NCBI GenBank assembly: GCA_022766365.1
Contig: JALENW010000006.1
Span: forward strand, 1 to 58,001
Reading direction: 5' to 3'
DNA from: Clostridiales bacterium
Lineage (GTDB): Bacteria > Bacillota > Clostridia > Peptostreptococcales > Anaerovoracaceae
DNA: 58,001 nt
In this document: positions 1 through 8,768 of the stretch, in pieces
How positions within the stretch are numbered: position 1 is the stretch's first letter
Layout: each line of letters opens with the position of its first letter
Translations under genes and position numbers: made by a program
The notes under the pieces: generated by a model
Databases searched by the model: none
Seen by the model: only the letters and a program-made list of their open reading frames with translations
What the model was told of the DNA's origin: nothing

Positions 1-90
1 CGGATATTTTTTAGAAAATCACTTCAACTGTTATATCTTCCCATTGTGATTGGCGAAGATATTGACCGTTGGCGTTACGAAAAGCTTTAG
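1..90 (+). CDS. possible 3' end of a plus-strand gene (partial)
   Basis: The first base opens a plus-strand frame of 29 codons that ends in TAG at 88-90. The tail reads like ordinary protein (for example VIGEDIDRWRYEKL). It would converge on the ppdK stop at 126. With so little sequence the family cannot be recognised, and chance openness is quite possible. No clear terminator hairpin is visible between it and ppdK. Confidence 0.22.
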   Translation, partial: RIFFRKSLQLLYLPIVIGEDIDRWRYEKL

Positions 91-125
91 CCTGTTCGTA
101 GTTTATTGTGAAGCAGAAGTAGAAA

Positions 126-2756
126 TTACTTCTCATCCCCACTTCTAATAGCTGCCTGTGCAGCTGCAAGCCTTGCAATAGGCACTCGGAATGGAGAACA
201 ACTTACGTAATTCAGACCAACCTTATGGAGGAACTCAATAGTCTTAGGGTTACCTCCATGCTCACCGCAGATACCAAGCTTGATATTAGGTCTTGTCTTC
301 TTACCCAACTCAACAGCCATCTGGACAAGTTTTCCAACTCCCTTCTGATCGATAGACTGGAATGGATCCTCAGGCAGGATCTTCTTATCGACATACTCTT
401 TGATAAGATCTCCTGTATCATCTCTTGAGAAGCCATATGTAAGCTGTGTAAGGTCGTTTGTTCCAAAGGAGAAGAACTCAGCCTCCTCAGCAATTTCATC
501 AGCCGTGAGAGCAGCCCTTGGCATTTCAATCATAGTACCTACCATGTACTTCATCTCCACGCCGGCCTCACTGATAATTCGATCTGCTGTCTTAACTATT
601 GTAGCCTTGACATTAGCCGTTTCAGCTTTCTCTATTACCAACGGAATCATAATCTCAGGAACAATATTTATATTTCTTTCCTTTGACACTTCAATTGCAG
701 CTCTGATTATAGCCTCAGTCTGCATTTCAGCAATTTCCGGAAAAGACACAGCCAGACGGCAGCCACGATGACCGAGCATTGGGTTGAACTCATGAAGTTC
801 AGCCGCCTTGTGAGAAAGCTTCTCATAAGGAATTCCGGTCTGTTCAGCAAGCTCCCTGGTTTCTTCTTCAGTATGAGGAAGGAATTCATGCAGAGGTGGG
901 TCTAAAAGCCTGATTGTAACAGGTCTTTCTTCCATGACCTCATAGATTCCTTTAAAGTCACCTTTCTGATATGGAAGAAGTTTAGCCAGTGCTGTTCTCC
1001 TCTCTTCTTCCGATTCAGCCAAAATCATCTGACGAATTGCAGGTATTCGTTCATCTTCAAAGAACATATGCTCAGTCCTGCAAAGTCCTATACCCTCAGC
1101 ACCGAATTCCAATGCCTGCTTGGCATCTCTCGGATTGTCAGCATTGGCTCTCACCTTCATTCTTCTAATCTGGTCAGCCCACTTCATTATAGTCTCAAAG
1201 TCACCTTTGAGTTCAGGTGTGACAGTTGCAATCTCACCCTCATATACAGCACCCGTGGAACCATTAATGGATATGAAATCACCTTCCTTATATGTCTCAC
1301 CTTTGACTGTCATCTTCAGGTTCTTCTCATCAACAACAATTTCGGAACAGCCGGCAACGCAGCACTTACCCATACCGCGGGCAACCACTGCAGCGTGGGA
1401 GGTCATTCCTCCGCGTGCTGTCAAAATTCCCTGGGCAACTACCATTCCGGCCAGATCCTCAGGAGAAGTTTCCTGACGAACGAGAACAACTTTTTCTCCG
1501 CCCTCTGCCGCAGCAACAGCATCAGCTGCATGGAAATAAATCTTACCGAATGCAGCACCCGGAGATGCAGGCAGACCCTTCGCTATCTCCTTTGCTTTCT
1601 TTTCTGCCTCTACATCAAATGTAGGGTGAAGCAGCTGATCTATCTGAGCCGGCTCAATTCTTGAAACTGCCGTCTTCTCATCAATCAAACCTTCTTCAAC
1701 CATATCTACAGCTATCTTTACAGCTGCTGCAGCTGTTCTCTTTCCATTTCTTGTTTGAAGCATATAGAGTTTATTATTCTCAACGGTAAACTCCATATCC
1801 TGCATATCCTTGTAGTGCTTTTCAAGAATCTGAGCAATCCTCTCAAAATCCTTGTAAACCTCAGGGAATGTCTCAGCCATTTCAGCAATCGGCTTAGGCG
1901 TTCTGATACCTGCCACCACATCCTCTCCTTGAGCATTAACGAGAAATTCACCGAAGATTTCTTTGCTTCCGTCAACTGCGGAACGAGTGAAAGCAACTCC
2001 GGTACCCGAAGTATCTCCCATATTTCCGAATACCATGGACTGCACGTTTACGGCAGTACCCAGGTCATCGCTTATACCATTTAATTTTCTGTACAAAATA
2101 GCTCTCTCAGTATTCCACGAACGAAATACTGCTTTTACGGCTTCGAGAAGCTGTTCACCCGGAGCCTGCGGGAAGTCCTTTCCAAGTTCGTCCCTGTAGA
2201 TTTTTTTAAATCCAACGATGATATCCTTCAGATCTTCAGCCTTTAAGTCTACGTCAAATTCAGCCCCTACCTCAGTCTTTTTATCATCAAAAACCTTATC
2301 GAACTTTGCCTTAGGAATCTCCATAACCACATCTGAAAACATCTGTATGAATCTTCTGTAGCTGTCGTATGCAAATCTTGGGTTCTCTGTGAGTTTTGCA
2401 AGTCCCTCGACGGTATCATCATTTAATCCAAGGTTTAGAATGGTGTCCATCATTCCGGGCATTGATATCACAGCTCCCGATCTGACGGAAACGAGAAGCG
2501 GATTCTTAGCATCTCCCAGCTTCTTTCCTGTAACCTGCTCTAATTCTGCAAGTTTTGTATTAATTTCTTCAACGATTTCAGGAGAGATTTCCTTATTCTC
2601 AGCGTAATACCTGTTGCACGCCTCTGTAGACACTGTAAATCCGAAAGGTACAGGCAATCCTATCTTGGTCATCTCTGCCAGATTTGCACCCTTTCCTCCC
2701 AGAAGATCTCTCATCTCCTTTGAACCTTCGTTAAATGAATAAACAAATTTCGTCAT
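126..2756 (-). CDS. ppdK: pyruvate, phosphate dikinase
   Basis: Reversibly converts pyruvate, ATP and phosphate to PEP, AMP and pyrophosphate in the cytoplasm. In anaerobic Firmicutes it can run in either direction between glycolysis and gluconeogenesis. At 876 aa it has the full family length. The N-terminal nucleotide-binding part begins with the LLGGKGANLAEM signature, the swivelling phosphohistidine domain carries GGMTSHAAVVARGMGK with the catalytic His at residue 454, and the C-terminal PEP/pyruvate barrel ends with the LGICGEHGG motif. The ATG follows AAGGAG at good spacing. It is the last gene of the long minus-strand run, 14 bases after glyS. Pyruvate carboxylase lies in the same run, so two pyruvate-node enzymes may share a transcript. 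Confidence 0.97.
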   Translation of the reverse strand: MTKFVYSFNEGSKEMRDLLGGKGANLAEMTKIGLPVPFGFTVSTEACNRYYAENKEISPEIVEEINTKLAELEQVTGKKLGDAKNPLLVSVRSGAVISMPGMMDTILNLGLNDDTVEGLAKLTENPRFAYDSYRRFIQMFSDVVMEIPKAKFDKVFDDKKTEVGAEFDVDLKAEDLKDIIVGFKKIYRDELGKDFPQAPGEQLLEAVKAVFRSWNTERAILYRKLNGISDDLGTAVNVQSMVFGNMGDTSGTGVAFTRSAVDGSKEIFGEFLVNAQGEDVVAGIRTPKPIAEMAETFPEVYKDFERIAQILEKHYKDMQDMEFTVENNKLYMLQTRNGKRTAAAAVKIAVDMVEEGLIDEKTAVSRIEPAQIDQLLHPTFDVEAEKKAKEIAKGLPASPGAAFGKIYFHAADAVAAAEGGEKVVLVRQETSPEDLAGMVVAQGILTARGGMTSHAAVVARGMGKCCVAGCSEIVVDEKNLKMTVKGETYKEGDFISINGSTGAVYEGEIATVTPELKGDFETIMKWADQIRRMKVRANADNPRDAKQALEFGAEGIGLCRTEHMFFEDERIPAIRQMILAESEEERRTALAKLLPYQKGDFKGIYEVMEERPVTIRLLDPPLHEFLPHTEEETRELAEQTGIPYEKLSHKAAELHEFNPMLGHRGCRLAVSFPEIAEMQTEAIIRAAIEVSKERNINIVPEIMIPLVIEKAETANVKATIVKTADRIISEAGVEMKYMVGTMIEMPRAALTADEIAEEAEFFSFGTNDLTQLTYGFSRDDTGDLIKEYVDKKILPEDPFQSIDQKGVGKLVQMAVELGKKTRPNIKLGICGEHGGNPKTIEFLHKVGLNYVSCSPFRVPIARLAAAQAAIRSGDEK

Positions 2757-2770
2757 CTCTTAATTCTCCT

Positions 2771-4201
2771 TTAAAATTTAAGTTTTTCATTTATATACTG
2801 TTTCACCTTGGTCTTAGGTATTCTAACCTGCTCCATGGTGTCACGATCCCTAATTGTAACACTGCCATCTTCTGCGGAATCAAAGTCTACACAGATACAA
2901 AACGGCGTCCCGATCTCATCTTCTCTTCTATATCTCTTACCAATAGACCCGGCTTCATCGTAATCAACCATAAATTCCTTAGCCAGATCATTGTATAATT
3001 CGGTAGCTTCTCCACTCTGCTTCTTGGAAAGTGGCAATACCGCAGCTTTAAACGGTGCAAGCGCCGGATGGAGCCTTAAGAGTGTCCTCACGTCCTTCTT
3101 ACCGTTTCCTCCTTCAAGTTCTTCCTCACAGTATGCATCTGCCAGAAATGCAAGAGCCACTCTGTCAGCACCCAGAGACGGTTCTATGCAATACGGAACA
3201 TACCTCCTCTCCGGATCTTCCTTAGGCAACGACGGATCTGCATCGGGATCCACATATACCATGGACTCCCCTGAAACTTCTTGGTGGGATTTGAGATCGT
3301 AATTCGTCCTGTTGGCAATCCCCCAAAGTTCTCCCCATCCAAAAGGGAACTTATATTCAATATCCGTAGTTCCATTGCTGTAGTGAGAAAGTTCCTCAGG
3401 AGAATGATCTCTCATCCTGATTTTCTCAGGTTTCATTCCCAAATCCTTGAGCCAGTCCATACAGTACTTCTTCCAGTACTCAAACCAGTCCATATCTGTT
3501 CCCGGTTTACAGAAAAATTCCAGCTCCATCTGTTCAAATTCTCTGGTTCTGAAAGTGAAATTCCCGGGTGTAATCTCATTTCTAAAGGACTTACCTATCT
3601 GAGCAATGCCAAAAGGTATCTTCTTTCTGGAAGCCCTCTGTACATTTTTGAAGTTAACGAAAATACCCTGTGCGGTTTCCGGTCTGAGATAAAGCTGAGA
3701 TGAACTCTCCTCTGTAACACCTTGGAAAGTTTTAAACATCAGATTGAACTGTCTGATAGGAGTGAAATCCTTTTTCCCACATTCGGGACATGCTATCCCA
3801 TGATTGGAAATGTAGTCCTCCATCTGCTTGTTGGTCCAACCGTCAACTACCTCTTCAGGTAAATTCTCTACCTTCATATAATCTTCTATAAGTTTATCAG
3901 CACGAAATCTGGACTTACAGCCTTTACAATCTATAAGTGGATCGGAAAAGCCTCCAACATGCCCTGAGGCCACCCAAGTCTGTGGATTCATGAGAATTGC
4001 AGCGTCAAGCCCCACATTATATGGGCTCTCTTGTACGAATTTCTTCCACCACGCCTTCTTTACATTGTTCTTGAATTCTACGCCCAAAGGACCATAATCC
4101 CACGTATTTGCAAGGCCTCCATAAATTTCAGAACCGGGAAAAACATATCCCCTGCCCTTAGCGAGGGCAACAAGCTTGTCCATTGTCACTTCATTACTCA
4201 T
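2771..4201 (-). CDS. glyS: glycyl-tRNA synthetase, single-chain (dimeric) type
   Basis: Charges tRNA-Gly with glycine. The 476 aa protein is the class II alpha2 type, not the alpha/beta type. Visible are the N-terminal [11 protein letters not shown] stretch, paired cysteines of an insertion (CKGCKS and CPECGKK), motif 2 (FRNEI...[13 protein letters not shown]), motif 3 ([12 protein letters not shown]) and a C-terminal anticodon-binding domain from about residue 365. The ATG is preceded only by a weak ribosome binding site, but it lies 5 bases after the stop of the upstream DUF4342 gene, so translational coupling is likely. No T-box leader is seen because the gene is internal to a run. Confidence 0.96.
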   Translation of the reverse strand: MSNEVTMDKLVALAKGRGYVFPGSEIYGGLANTWDYGPLGVEFKNNVKKAWWKKFVQESPYNVGLDAAILMNPQTWVASGHVGGFSDPLIDCKGCKSRFRADKLIEDYMKVENLPEEVVDGWTNKQMEDYISNHGIACPECGKKDFTPIRQFNLMFKTFQGVTEESSSQLYLRPETAQGIFVNFKNVQRASRKKIPFGIAQIGKSFRNEITPGNFTFRTREFEQMELEFFCKPGTDMDWFEYWKKYCMDWLKDLGMKPEKIRMRDHSPEELSHYSNGTTDIEYKFPFGWGELWGIANRTNYDLKSHQEVSGESMVYVDPDADPSLPKEDPERRYVPYCIEPSLGADRVALAFLADAYCEEELEGGNGKKDVRTLLRLHPALAPFKAAVLPLSKKQSGEATELYNDLAKEFMVDYDEAGSIGKRYRREDEIGTPFCICVDFDSAEDGSVTIRDRDTMEQVRIPKTKVKQYINEKLKF

Positions 4202-4206
4202 AGTAC

Positions 4207-5094
4207 TTATTTATCCAATTCCTTTTCAATATTATCTAATCTGTGATTAAGGGCATCCAGTGCACCCTTTGCAGAATCCTCTGCAACATCAGCAACATCA
4301 TCAACCTTGTCTTTAACCTGGTCTGCTGCCTCCTCCACCTTCTTTCCTGTTCGACCAATTACTTCATCAGCCTTCTCTTTGATATCACTTGATGATTCAG
4401 AAACTCCGGTCTTAGTCTCCTCGATCACTTCACGTGCTTTCTGAGCGGCTGATTCCGTCTTATCCTTAGCATATTCCTGAACTTCTTCCCATTCAACTTC
4501 GAGATCAGAACCTCTGTCCAAAATCTTCTCCTTGATGTCAGCTGCAAAATCTCGCAAGCCGTCATACATGTCAGAAACTACAGGAGCCTTCTCTTTCAGT
4601 CCGTCAAAATATTCGCTTCCCTTGTTCTTAGCATCATCGAATATCTCTCCGGCCTTGCCGTAGTAAATAGCACCCTTATCGTAAATCTTATCTGCCTTGT
4701 TTGAGATGTCTATGGAGGACCCGTCATCTTTTACAACTTCTATTCTACACTTGAATCCAAATGCAGCAACAAGCCCTGCAACGATACCCCATGGTGCAAC
4801 AACAGCACCGATAATACCCGCATTTACAGGCAGATTCATAACAACATCATCATCTTTTTTGACGACAATCTTTGTAACATTTCCCTTTGCTACAATTGCC
4901 TTAAGCTTATCTATGATGTCCTCTTTCTTGTTCAGATCCCTCTGGCTGTGAATTTCACCATTTACGGAATCCTCCAGATAGATGATAGCATCTACTACAT
5001 TACCCCCGTTTTCTTCAAGAGCTTCCTTAGCTTCTCTATAAGACACTCCTGTTCTGTCCTTAACTAATTCAATTTTCTCCAAAGTGATTTCCAT
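4207..5094 (-). CDS. UBA/TS-N and DUF4342 domain protein with long charged helix
   Basis: Function unknown. Residues 1-40 form a UBA/TS-N-like three-helix domain ([20 protein letters not shown]). Residues about 65-130 match the DUF4342 pattern, with a hydrophobic segment around [17 protein letters not shown] that could touch or enter the membrane. Residues 140-295 are a long lysine/glutamate/alanine-rich amphipathic helical tail similar to LEA or apolipoprotein-like repeats. A short DUF4342 protein is common in Clostridia; the long tail makes this one unusual. Start follows AAGGAG. It sits between recO and glyS in the same run, which points to a general housekeeping or stress role but does not define it. 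Confidence 0.8.
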   Translation of the reverse strand: MEITLEKIELVKDRTGVSYREAKEALEENGGNVVDAIIYLEDSVNGEIHSQRDLNKKEDIIDKLKAIVAKGNVTKIVVKKDDDVVMNLPVNAGIIGAVVAPWGIVAGLVAAFGFKCRIEVVKDDGSSIDISNKADKIYDKGAIYYGKAGEIFDDAKNKGSEYFDGLKEKAPVVSDMYDGLRDFAADIKEKILDRGSDLEVEWEEVQEYAKDKTESAAQKAREVIEETKTGVSESSSDIKEKADEVIGRTGKKVEEAADQVKDKVDDVADVAEDSAKGALDALNHRLDNIEKELDK

Positions 5095-5114
5095 AGTTTT
5101 TCTCCTTAAAAATA

Positions 5115-5867
5115 TTACTCGCTAAAAAATCCCGCAGACAGACTATCGCTAAGCAGTTGAGTAATGTCAAGGTGATATGCCATATATTCTCGTATGACAT
5201 TTTGCAGTTTTGCCGCGTCAGCTCTTTTTAGAGCTAAATTTTTAAATCTGCGAAATGGTGTCACCTCAAAATATTTTACAACCTCTATCATACCAAATTC
5301 TACGGCATAAATCAACGCATCGCCCTGTTTTTCTCTGCATTCTTCACAGATTACGCCCCCCTGTTCTACGGAGAAATATTTGAGATTTTCTTTGGTTCCG
5401 CATACTGTACATTCCACAAAATTCGGAAAGTAACCAAGCTTCTTCAAGAGTTTTATCTCATACGCCAAAACCAACGTCTCCGGGGAACGTTTCCTATCCT
5501 CTGTCATTTCAAGGAAAGTTTTCAATAATGTGAAAACTTCCGCCATGGGTTGATCTTCCGGCATCAGTCTGTTAGTCAGTTCGAGCACCAGAGATGAGGC
5601 ACTGTACTTCTCAAAATCCTCACCGATTGCATAATATGTTTTGATAACGTCCGCCGAGTCCAGATTATAGTAACCCCTGTTGCTGAAAATTTTGTAATCC
5701 CCAAGGGTAAACGGACTGATTGCAAGCTCCGATCTTCGCTTTCCTCCAAAGCCCAGTTTGGAACCCACAGAGATTTTCCCATATTTCTTTGTGAAAAGGC
5801 TCAGCATATTGACTCCGCCTGCAGCCCTTGTACGCCTCAAAACTATGGCTTCAGTATGTAAAAGCAT
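5115..5867 (-). CDS. recO: DNA repair protein RecO
   Basis: RecO loads RecA onto single-stranded DNA together with RecR in the RecFOR gap-repair pathway. The true N-terminus is probably MLLHTEAIVLRRTRAAGG, an OB-fold start typical of RecO. That ATG at 5867 lies 8 bases after the era stop and has AAGGA about 11 bases upstream, inside the end of era. The open frame extends about 35 codons further upstream across era, but that part has no family character. A four-cysteine zinc site is visible (CTVCG then CEEC, residues about 150-180). Length 250 aa is normal. The era-recO order is widely conserved. Confidence 0.94.
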   Translation of the reverse strand: MLLHTEAIVLRRTRAAGGVNMLSLFTKKYGKISVGSKLGFGGKRRSELAISPFTLGDYKIFSNRGYYNLDSADVIKTYYAIGEDFEKYSASSLVLELTNRLMPEDQPMAEVFTLLKTFLEMTEDRKRSPETLVLAYEIKLLKKLGYFPNFVECTVCGTKENLKYFSVEQGGVICEECREKQGDALIYAVEFGMIEVVKYFEVTPFRRFKNLALKRADAAKLQNVIREYMAYHLDITQLLSDSLSAGFFSE

Positions 5868-5874
5868 CAGTATA

Positions 5875-6768
5875 TCATTCCTTATATCCAAAATTGGAAA
5901 GCATAAAATCGCTGTCTCTCCAATTTTCCTTAACTTTGACCCAAAGTTCAAGGAAAACCTTAGTCCCCACAAGTGCTTCTATGTCTTTTCTGGCACTCTT
6001 TCCAATACCCTTGAGCTTCCGACCATCTTTACCTATGATGATTCCCTTATGGCTCTTCTTTTCGCAATAAATCACAGCACTGATCCTGGTGAGCTTATCC
6101 AGTTCTCTGTAGCTTTCAATTTCAACAGCCACCCCGTGGGGTACCTCATCGTCCAAAAATTCAAGTGCCTTCTCTCGAATGATTTCGCTGACGATAAACT
6201 TCTCCGGATGATCCGTAATCATGTCATCAGGGAAATATAATGGTCCCGGCTTCGTCAGTTTCATCACTTCATCCAATAGTTCGGGAACCCCTGCTCCTTC
6301 AATAGCCGAAATCCCCACAACACTTTCAAAAATTCCCATATCCTCATACGTATTGAATGTCTCTTTCAAGTCATCGGGTGCCATTAAATCTATTTTGTTA
6401 ATCACAAGAATCTTAGGAGTATCTATATCTTTCAGCATTTCTACAATGTTCATATCTCCCGGTCCCCTGTCTATGCGACTATCCACAAGGAACAACAAAA
6501 CATCAACCTCCGAGAATGTTCTGATGGCTGCCTCCGTCATAGACTTCCCCAGCTTATTTTTGCCCTTGTGTATCCCGGGGGTGTCAAGAAATACTAGCTG
6601 TACCTTGTCATCTCCCATTTCATCAGTGTAGATTCCCCGTATGGTATTTCTCGTGGTTTGAGGTTTGTTTGCAGTTATTGCTATTTTTTCCCCGAGGAAA
6701 CCGTTAAGCAATGTGGACTTACCCACATTAGGTCTTCCTACGATTCCTACAAATGCAGATTTATTCAT
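5875..6768 (-). CDS. era: GTPase Era
   Basis: Ras-like GTPase that binds the 3' end of 16S rRNA and checks 30S subunit maturation. It has G1 GRPNVGKS, G3 DTPG, G4 NKID and SAIEG in the GTPase domain (residues 1-175), then a C-terminal KH domain with GIIIGKDGRKLKGIG. Length 297 aa is standard. Its start overlaps the end of cdd by 8 bases, and its end carries the ribosome binding site for recO, so translation of cdd, era and recO is probably coupled. Confidence 0.97.
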   Translation of the reverse strand: MNKSAFVGIVGRPNVGKSTLLNGFLGEKIAITANKPQTTRNTIRGIYTDEMGDDKVQLVFLDTPGIHKGKNKLGKSMTEAAIRTFSEVDVLLFLVDSRIDRGPGDMNIVEMLKDIDTPKILVINKIDLMAPDDLKETFNTYEDMGIFESVVGISAIEGAGVPELLDEVMKLTKPGPLYFPDDMITDHPEKFIVSEIIREKALEFLDDEVPHGVAVEIESYRELDKLTRISAVIYCEKKSHKGIIIGKDGRKLKGIGKSARKDIEALVGTKVFLELWVKVKENWRDSDFMLSNFGYKE

Positions 6769-7180
6769 TATCGCAACTCTCTAATCTAAATCCGTGTGGC
6801 AGGGCATCACCCAGACTCATATCCATCAAATGGTCCTCATCAGGACCTGTTATAACTCTTATATCGGGAGCAAATTCATAAAGAAACTGTCTGCATATTC
6901 CGCAAGGCCATGCCTCTCCACCGTTTCCGCTTATAGCAATCTTTGTAAATTCCCTTGTACCCTCGGAAACCGCTTTGGTACAGGCAGTTCTTTCTGCACA
7001 GATTGTCCCTCCCAAAGATGAATTTTCCACATTCACTCCTGTGAATACCTTGCCGTCTTTAGACAGTAGAGCCGCCCCCACATGAAAATTTGAAAATGGA
7101 GCATATGAATTTTTCTCAGCCTCAACTGCCATTCTGAAAAGTTCTTTGTTGCTTATATTTGTTTCCGAATTATTATCCAT
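6761..7180 (-). CDS. cdd: cytidine deaminase
   Basis: Deaminates cytidine and deoxycytidine to uridine forms in pyrimidine salvage. The 139 aa protein has the zinc site CAER (catalytic Glu plus Cys) and PCGICRQ (two Cys), with the usual N-terminal YAPFSNFHVGAAL substrate strand. It sits between ybeY and era, as in many Firmicutes. The ATG follows AAGGAG about 10 bases upstream. The pyrimidine phosphorylase (pdp), phosphopentomutase (deoB) and uracil permease elsewhere in the window extend the salvage theme. Confidence 0.96.
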   Translation of the reverse strand: MDNNSETNISNKELFRMAVEAEKNSYAPFSNFHVGAALLSKDGKVFTGVNVENSSLGGTICAERTACTKAVSEGTREFTKIAISGNGGEAWPCGICRQFLYEFAPDIRVITGPDEDHLMDMSLGDALPHGFRLESCDNE

Positions 7181-7250
7181 TTCGGTTTATCTCCTTTAAG
7201 TCTCATTAAAGCTACTGGATTTAAGGCTTTCCAAAATAATGATTCCATGG

Positions 7251-7751
7251 TTATGTTGAATGCTTTGTATGATTTCCCGGATTAATCTTAATTTCGTCCT
7301 TACCCAAAACGATCTTTACGATTTCCTCTTCCCTCAGCCTCATCTCTTTTCTCTCATCTTCGTCCATATGATCATATCCCAATAGGTGGAGTATGCTGTG
7401 AATGAAGAGATATGTAAATTCTCGGGCATTTGAGTGACCGTATTCACAAGCTTGCTTTCTACACCTTTCCGGACAGATTACTACATCTCCCAGAAAAACA
7501 GGACCGTCTTCCGGAATCTCTTCATCCGGCTCAAACTGAGGAAAGCTCAATACGTCTGTAGGCTTGTCTATTCCGCGGTAATTCCTGTTTAAATCCCTGA
7601 TTTCTTCTTCACTGGCAAAGGTCACACTGACTTCAACTCTCTCCGGAGGTATTTCTTCCTGTATGCAAGCCAGCTCGCATGCCATGTACATAATTTTTTC
7701 CGCCTCCGGGCTCCAAAGGTCCTTCTCCGAAAAATCTCCTGTAATATTCAT
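7251..7751 (-). CDS. ybeY: endoribonuclease YbeY
   Basis: Zinc-dependent RNase needed for 16S rRNA 3'-end maturation and ribosome quality control. The metal site is visible as HSILHLLGYDH, the HxxxHxxGyDH pattern, near residue 125. The stretch NRNYRGIDKPTDVLSFP is also typical. Its start overlaps the phoH stop by 4 bases, the common phoH-ybeY pairing. The diacylglycerol kinase gene often found between ybeY and cdd is absent; a 70-base gap without recognisable features takes its place. Confidence 0.95.
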   Translation of the reverse strand: MNITGDFSEKDLWSPEAEKIMYMACELACIQEEIPPERVEVSVTFASEEEIRDLNRNYRGIDKPTDVLSFPQFEPDEEIPEDGPVFLGDVVICPERCRKQACEYGHSNAREFTYLFIHSILHLLGYDHMDEDERKEMRLREEEIVKIVLGKDEIKINPGNHTKHST

Positions 7752-8743
7752 ATTGAAACCTCATCTTCAGCAGTACTTCTACCCTGGCTTGATTTTGCAT
7801 AGTATCTGTCATATGCACTTATTATGCGCTTAACCATCTCATGTCTTACAACGTCCACTTCCTTAAGATAACAGAAATCTATTCCCCTAACATCGCGCAG
7901 AACCCTCCTCGCCACATCAAGACCTGATTTCTTGTCCCGTGGCAGATCAATCTGGGTGATGTCACCGGTTATTACCATCTTCGAGCCAAAACCCATTCTC
8001 GTAAGAAACATCTTCATCTGCTCCTGTGTAGTGTTCTGGGCTTCATCCAGAATTATAAAAGCATTGTCCAGTGTCCTTCCCCTCATATATGCCAAAGGAA
8101 CAATTTCAATGGTTTCCTTTTCTTTCAGACGCAGAACCGTCTCTCTTCCCAGAACGTCATACAAGGCATCATACAAGGGTCTCAGATATGGATCGACTTT
8201 ATCCTGCAGATCTCCTGGCAGAAATCCGAGATTTTCTCCGGCCTCCACAGCAGGTCTTGTCAGAATAATCTTCTCAACCTGCTTGTTTTTATATGCGGTG
8301 ACTGCCATGGCAACTGCCAGATACGTCTTGCCTGTACCCGCGGGACCTATTCCGAAAATCACGTCTCGCTTCCTGATACTGTTTACATAATTTCTCTGAC
8401 CAATGGTTTTCGGCCTTATGGGTTTGCCCCTTGTTGTAAAGCAAACAATATCTTTGCTAACCTGGCTTTCCTTATAGGACATGCCTTTTTCTTTGAGTTG
8501 AATTATGTAACTGATTTTCTGGGCGTCGAGTTTCTCACCTGTACCCAGAATCTCCATGAGTTCTTTGAGAATTTCTTCTGCAAGCTGTACATTCACCCCT
8601 CTTATGAGAAGGCTGTCATCTCTCTGATATATTTCAACATTTGCAGCCTCCTGCACCAAGTTAAGGTTCTTGTCCATCGTCCCGAACAACTCACCTCTGT
8701 CGATATCCTCCGGAATGGAGATTTCTTTTAATTCTTCTGTCAA
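7748..8743 (-). CDS. phoH: PhoH-like ATPase
   Basis: Cytoplasmic P-loop ATPase of the PhoH/YbeZ family, thought to work with YbeY in RNA processing. Walker A is GPAGTGKTYLA (about residue 135) and Walker B is FIILDEAQN. An N-terminal KH-like region precedes the ATPase domain. The start is apparently a TTG at 8743, with AGAGG about 9 bases upstream; the next in-frame ATG would remove conserved N-terminal residues. It lies 25 bases after the pyc stop and overlaps ybeY. Confidence 0.93.
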   Translation of the reverse strand: MTEELKEISIPEDIDRGELFGTMDKNLNLVQEAANVEIYQRDDSLLIRGVNVQLAEEILKELMEILGTGEKLDAQKISYIIQLKEKGMSYKESQVSKDIVCFTTRGKPIRPKTIGQRNYVNSIRKRDVIFGIGPAGTGKTYLAVAMAVTAYKNKQVEKIILTRPAVEAGENLGFLPGDLQDKVDPYLRPLYDALYDVLGRETVLRLKEKETIEIVPLAYMRGRTLDNAFIILDEAQNTTQEQMKMFLTRMGFGSKMVITGDITQIDLPRDKKSGLDVARRVLRDVRGIDFCYLKEVDVVRHEMVKRIISAYDRYYAKSSQGRSTAEDEVSI

Positions 8744-8768
8744 AATCCGCGTCCTCTCTGTTCCATTG

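Noticed and set aside
1068-1664. 198-codon plus-strand frame inside ppdK
   Set aside because: Antisense to a fully conserved gene; no ribosome binding site, odd composition, no family resemblance.
5868-5972. Longer N-terminus for RecO
   Set aside because: It runs through the end of era and has no RecO-like sequence; a ribosome binding site supports the ATG at 5867.
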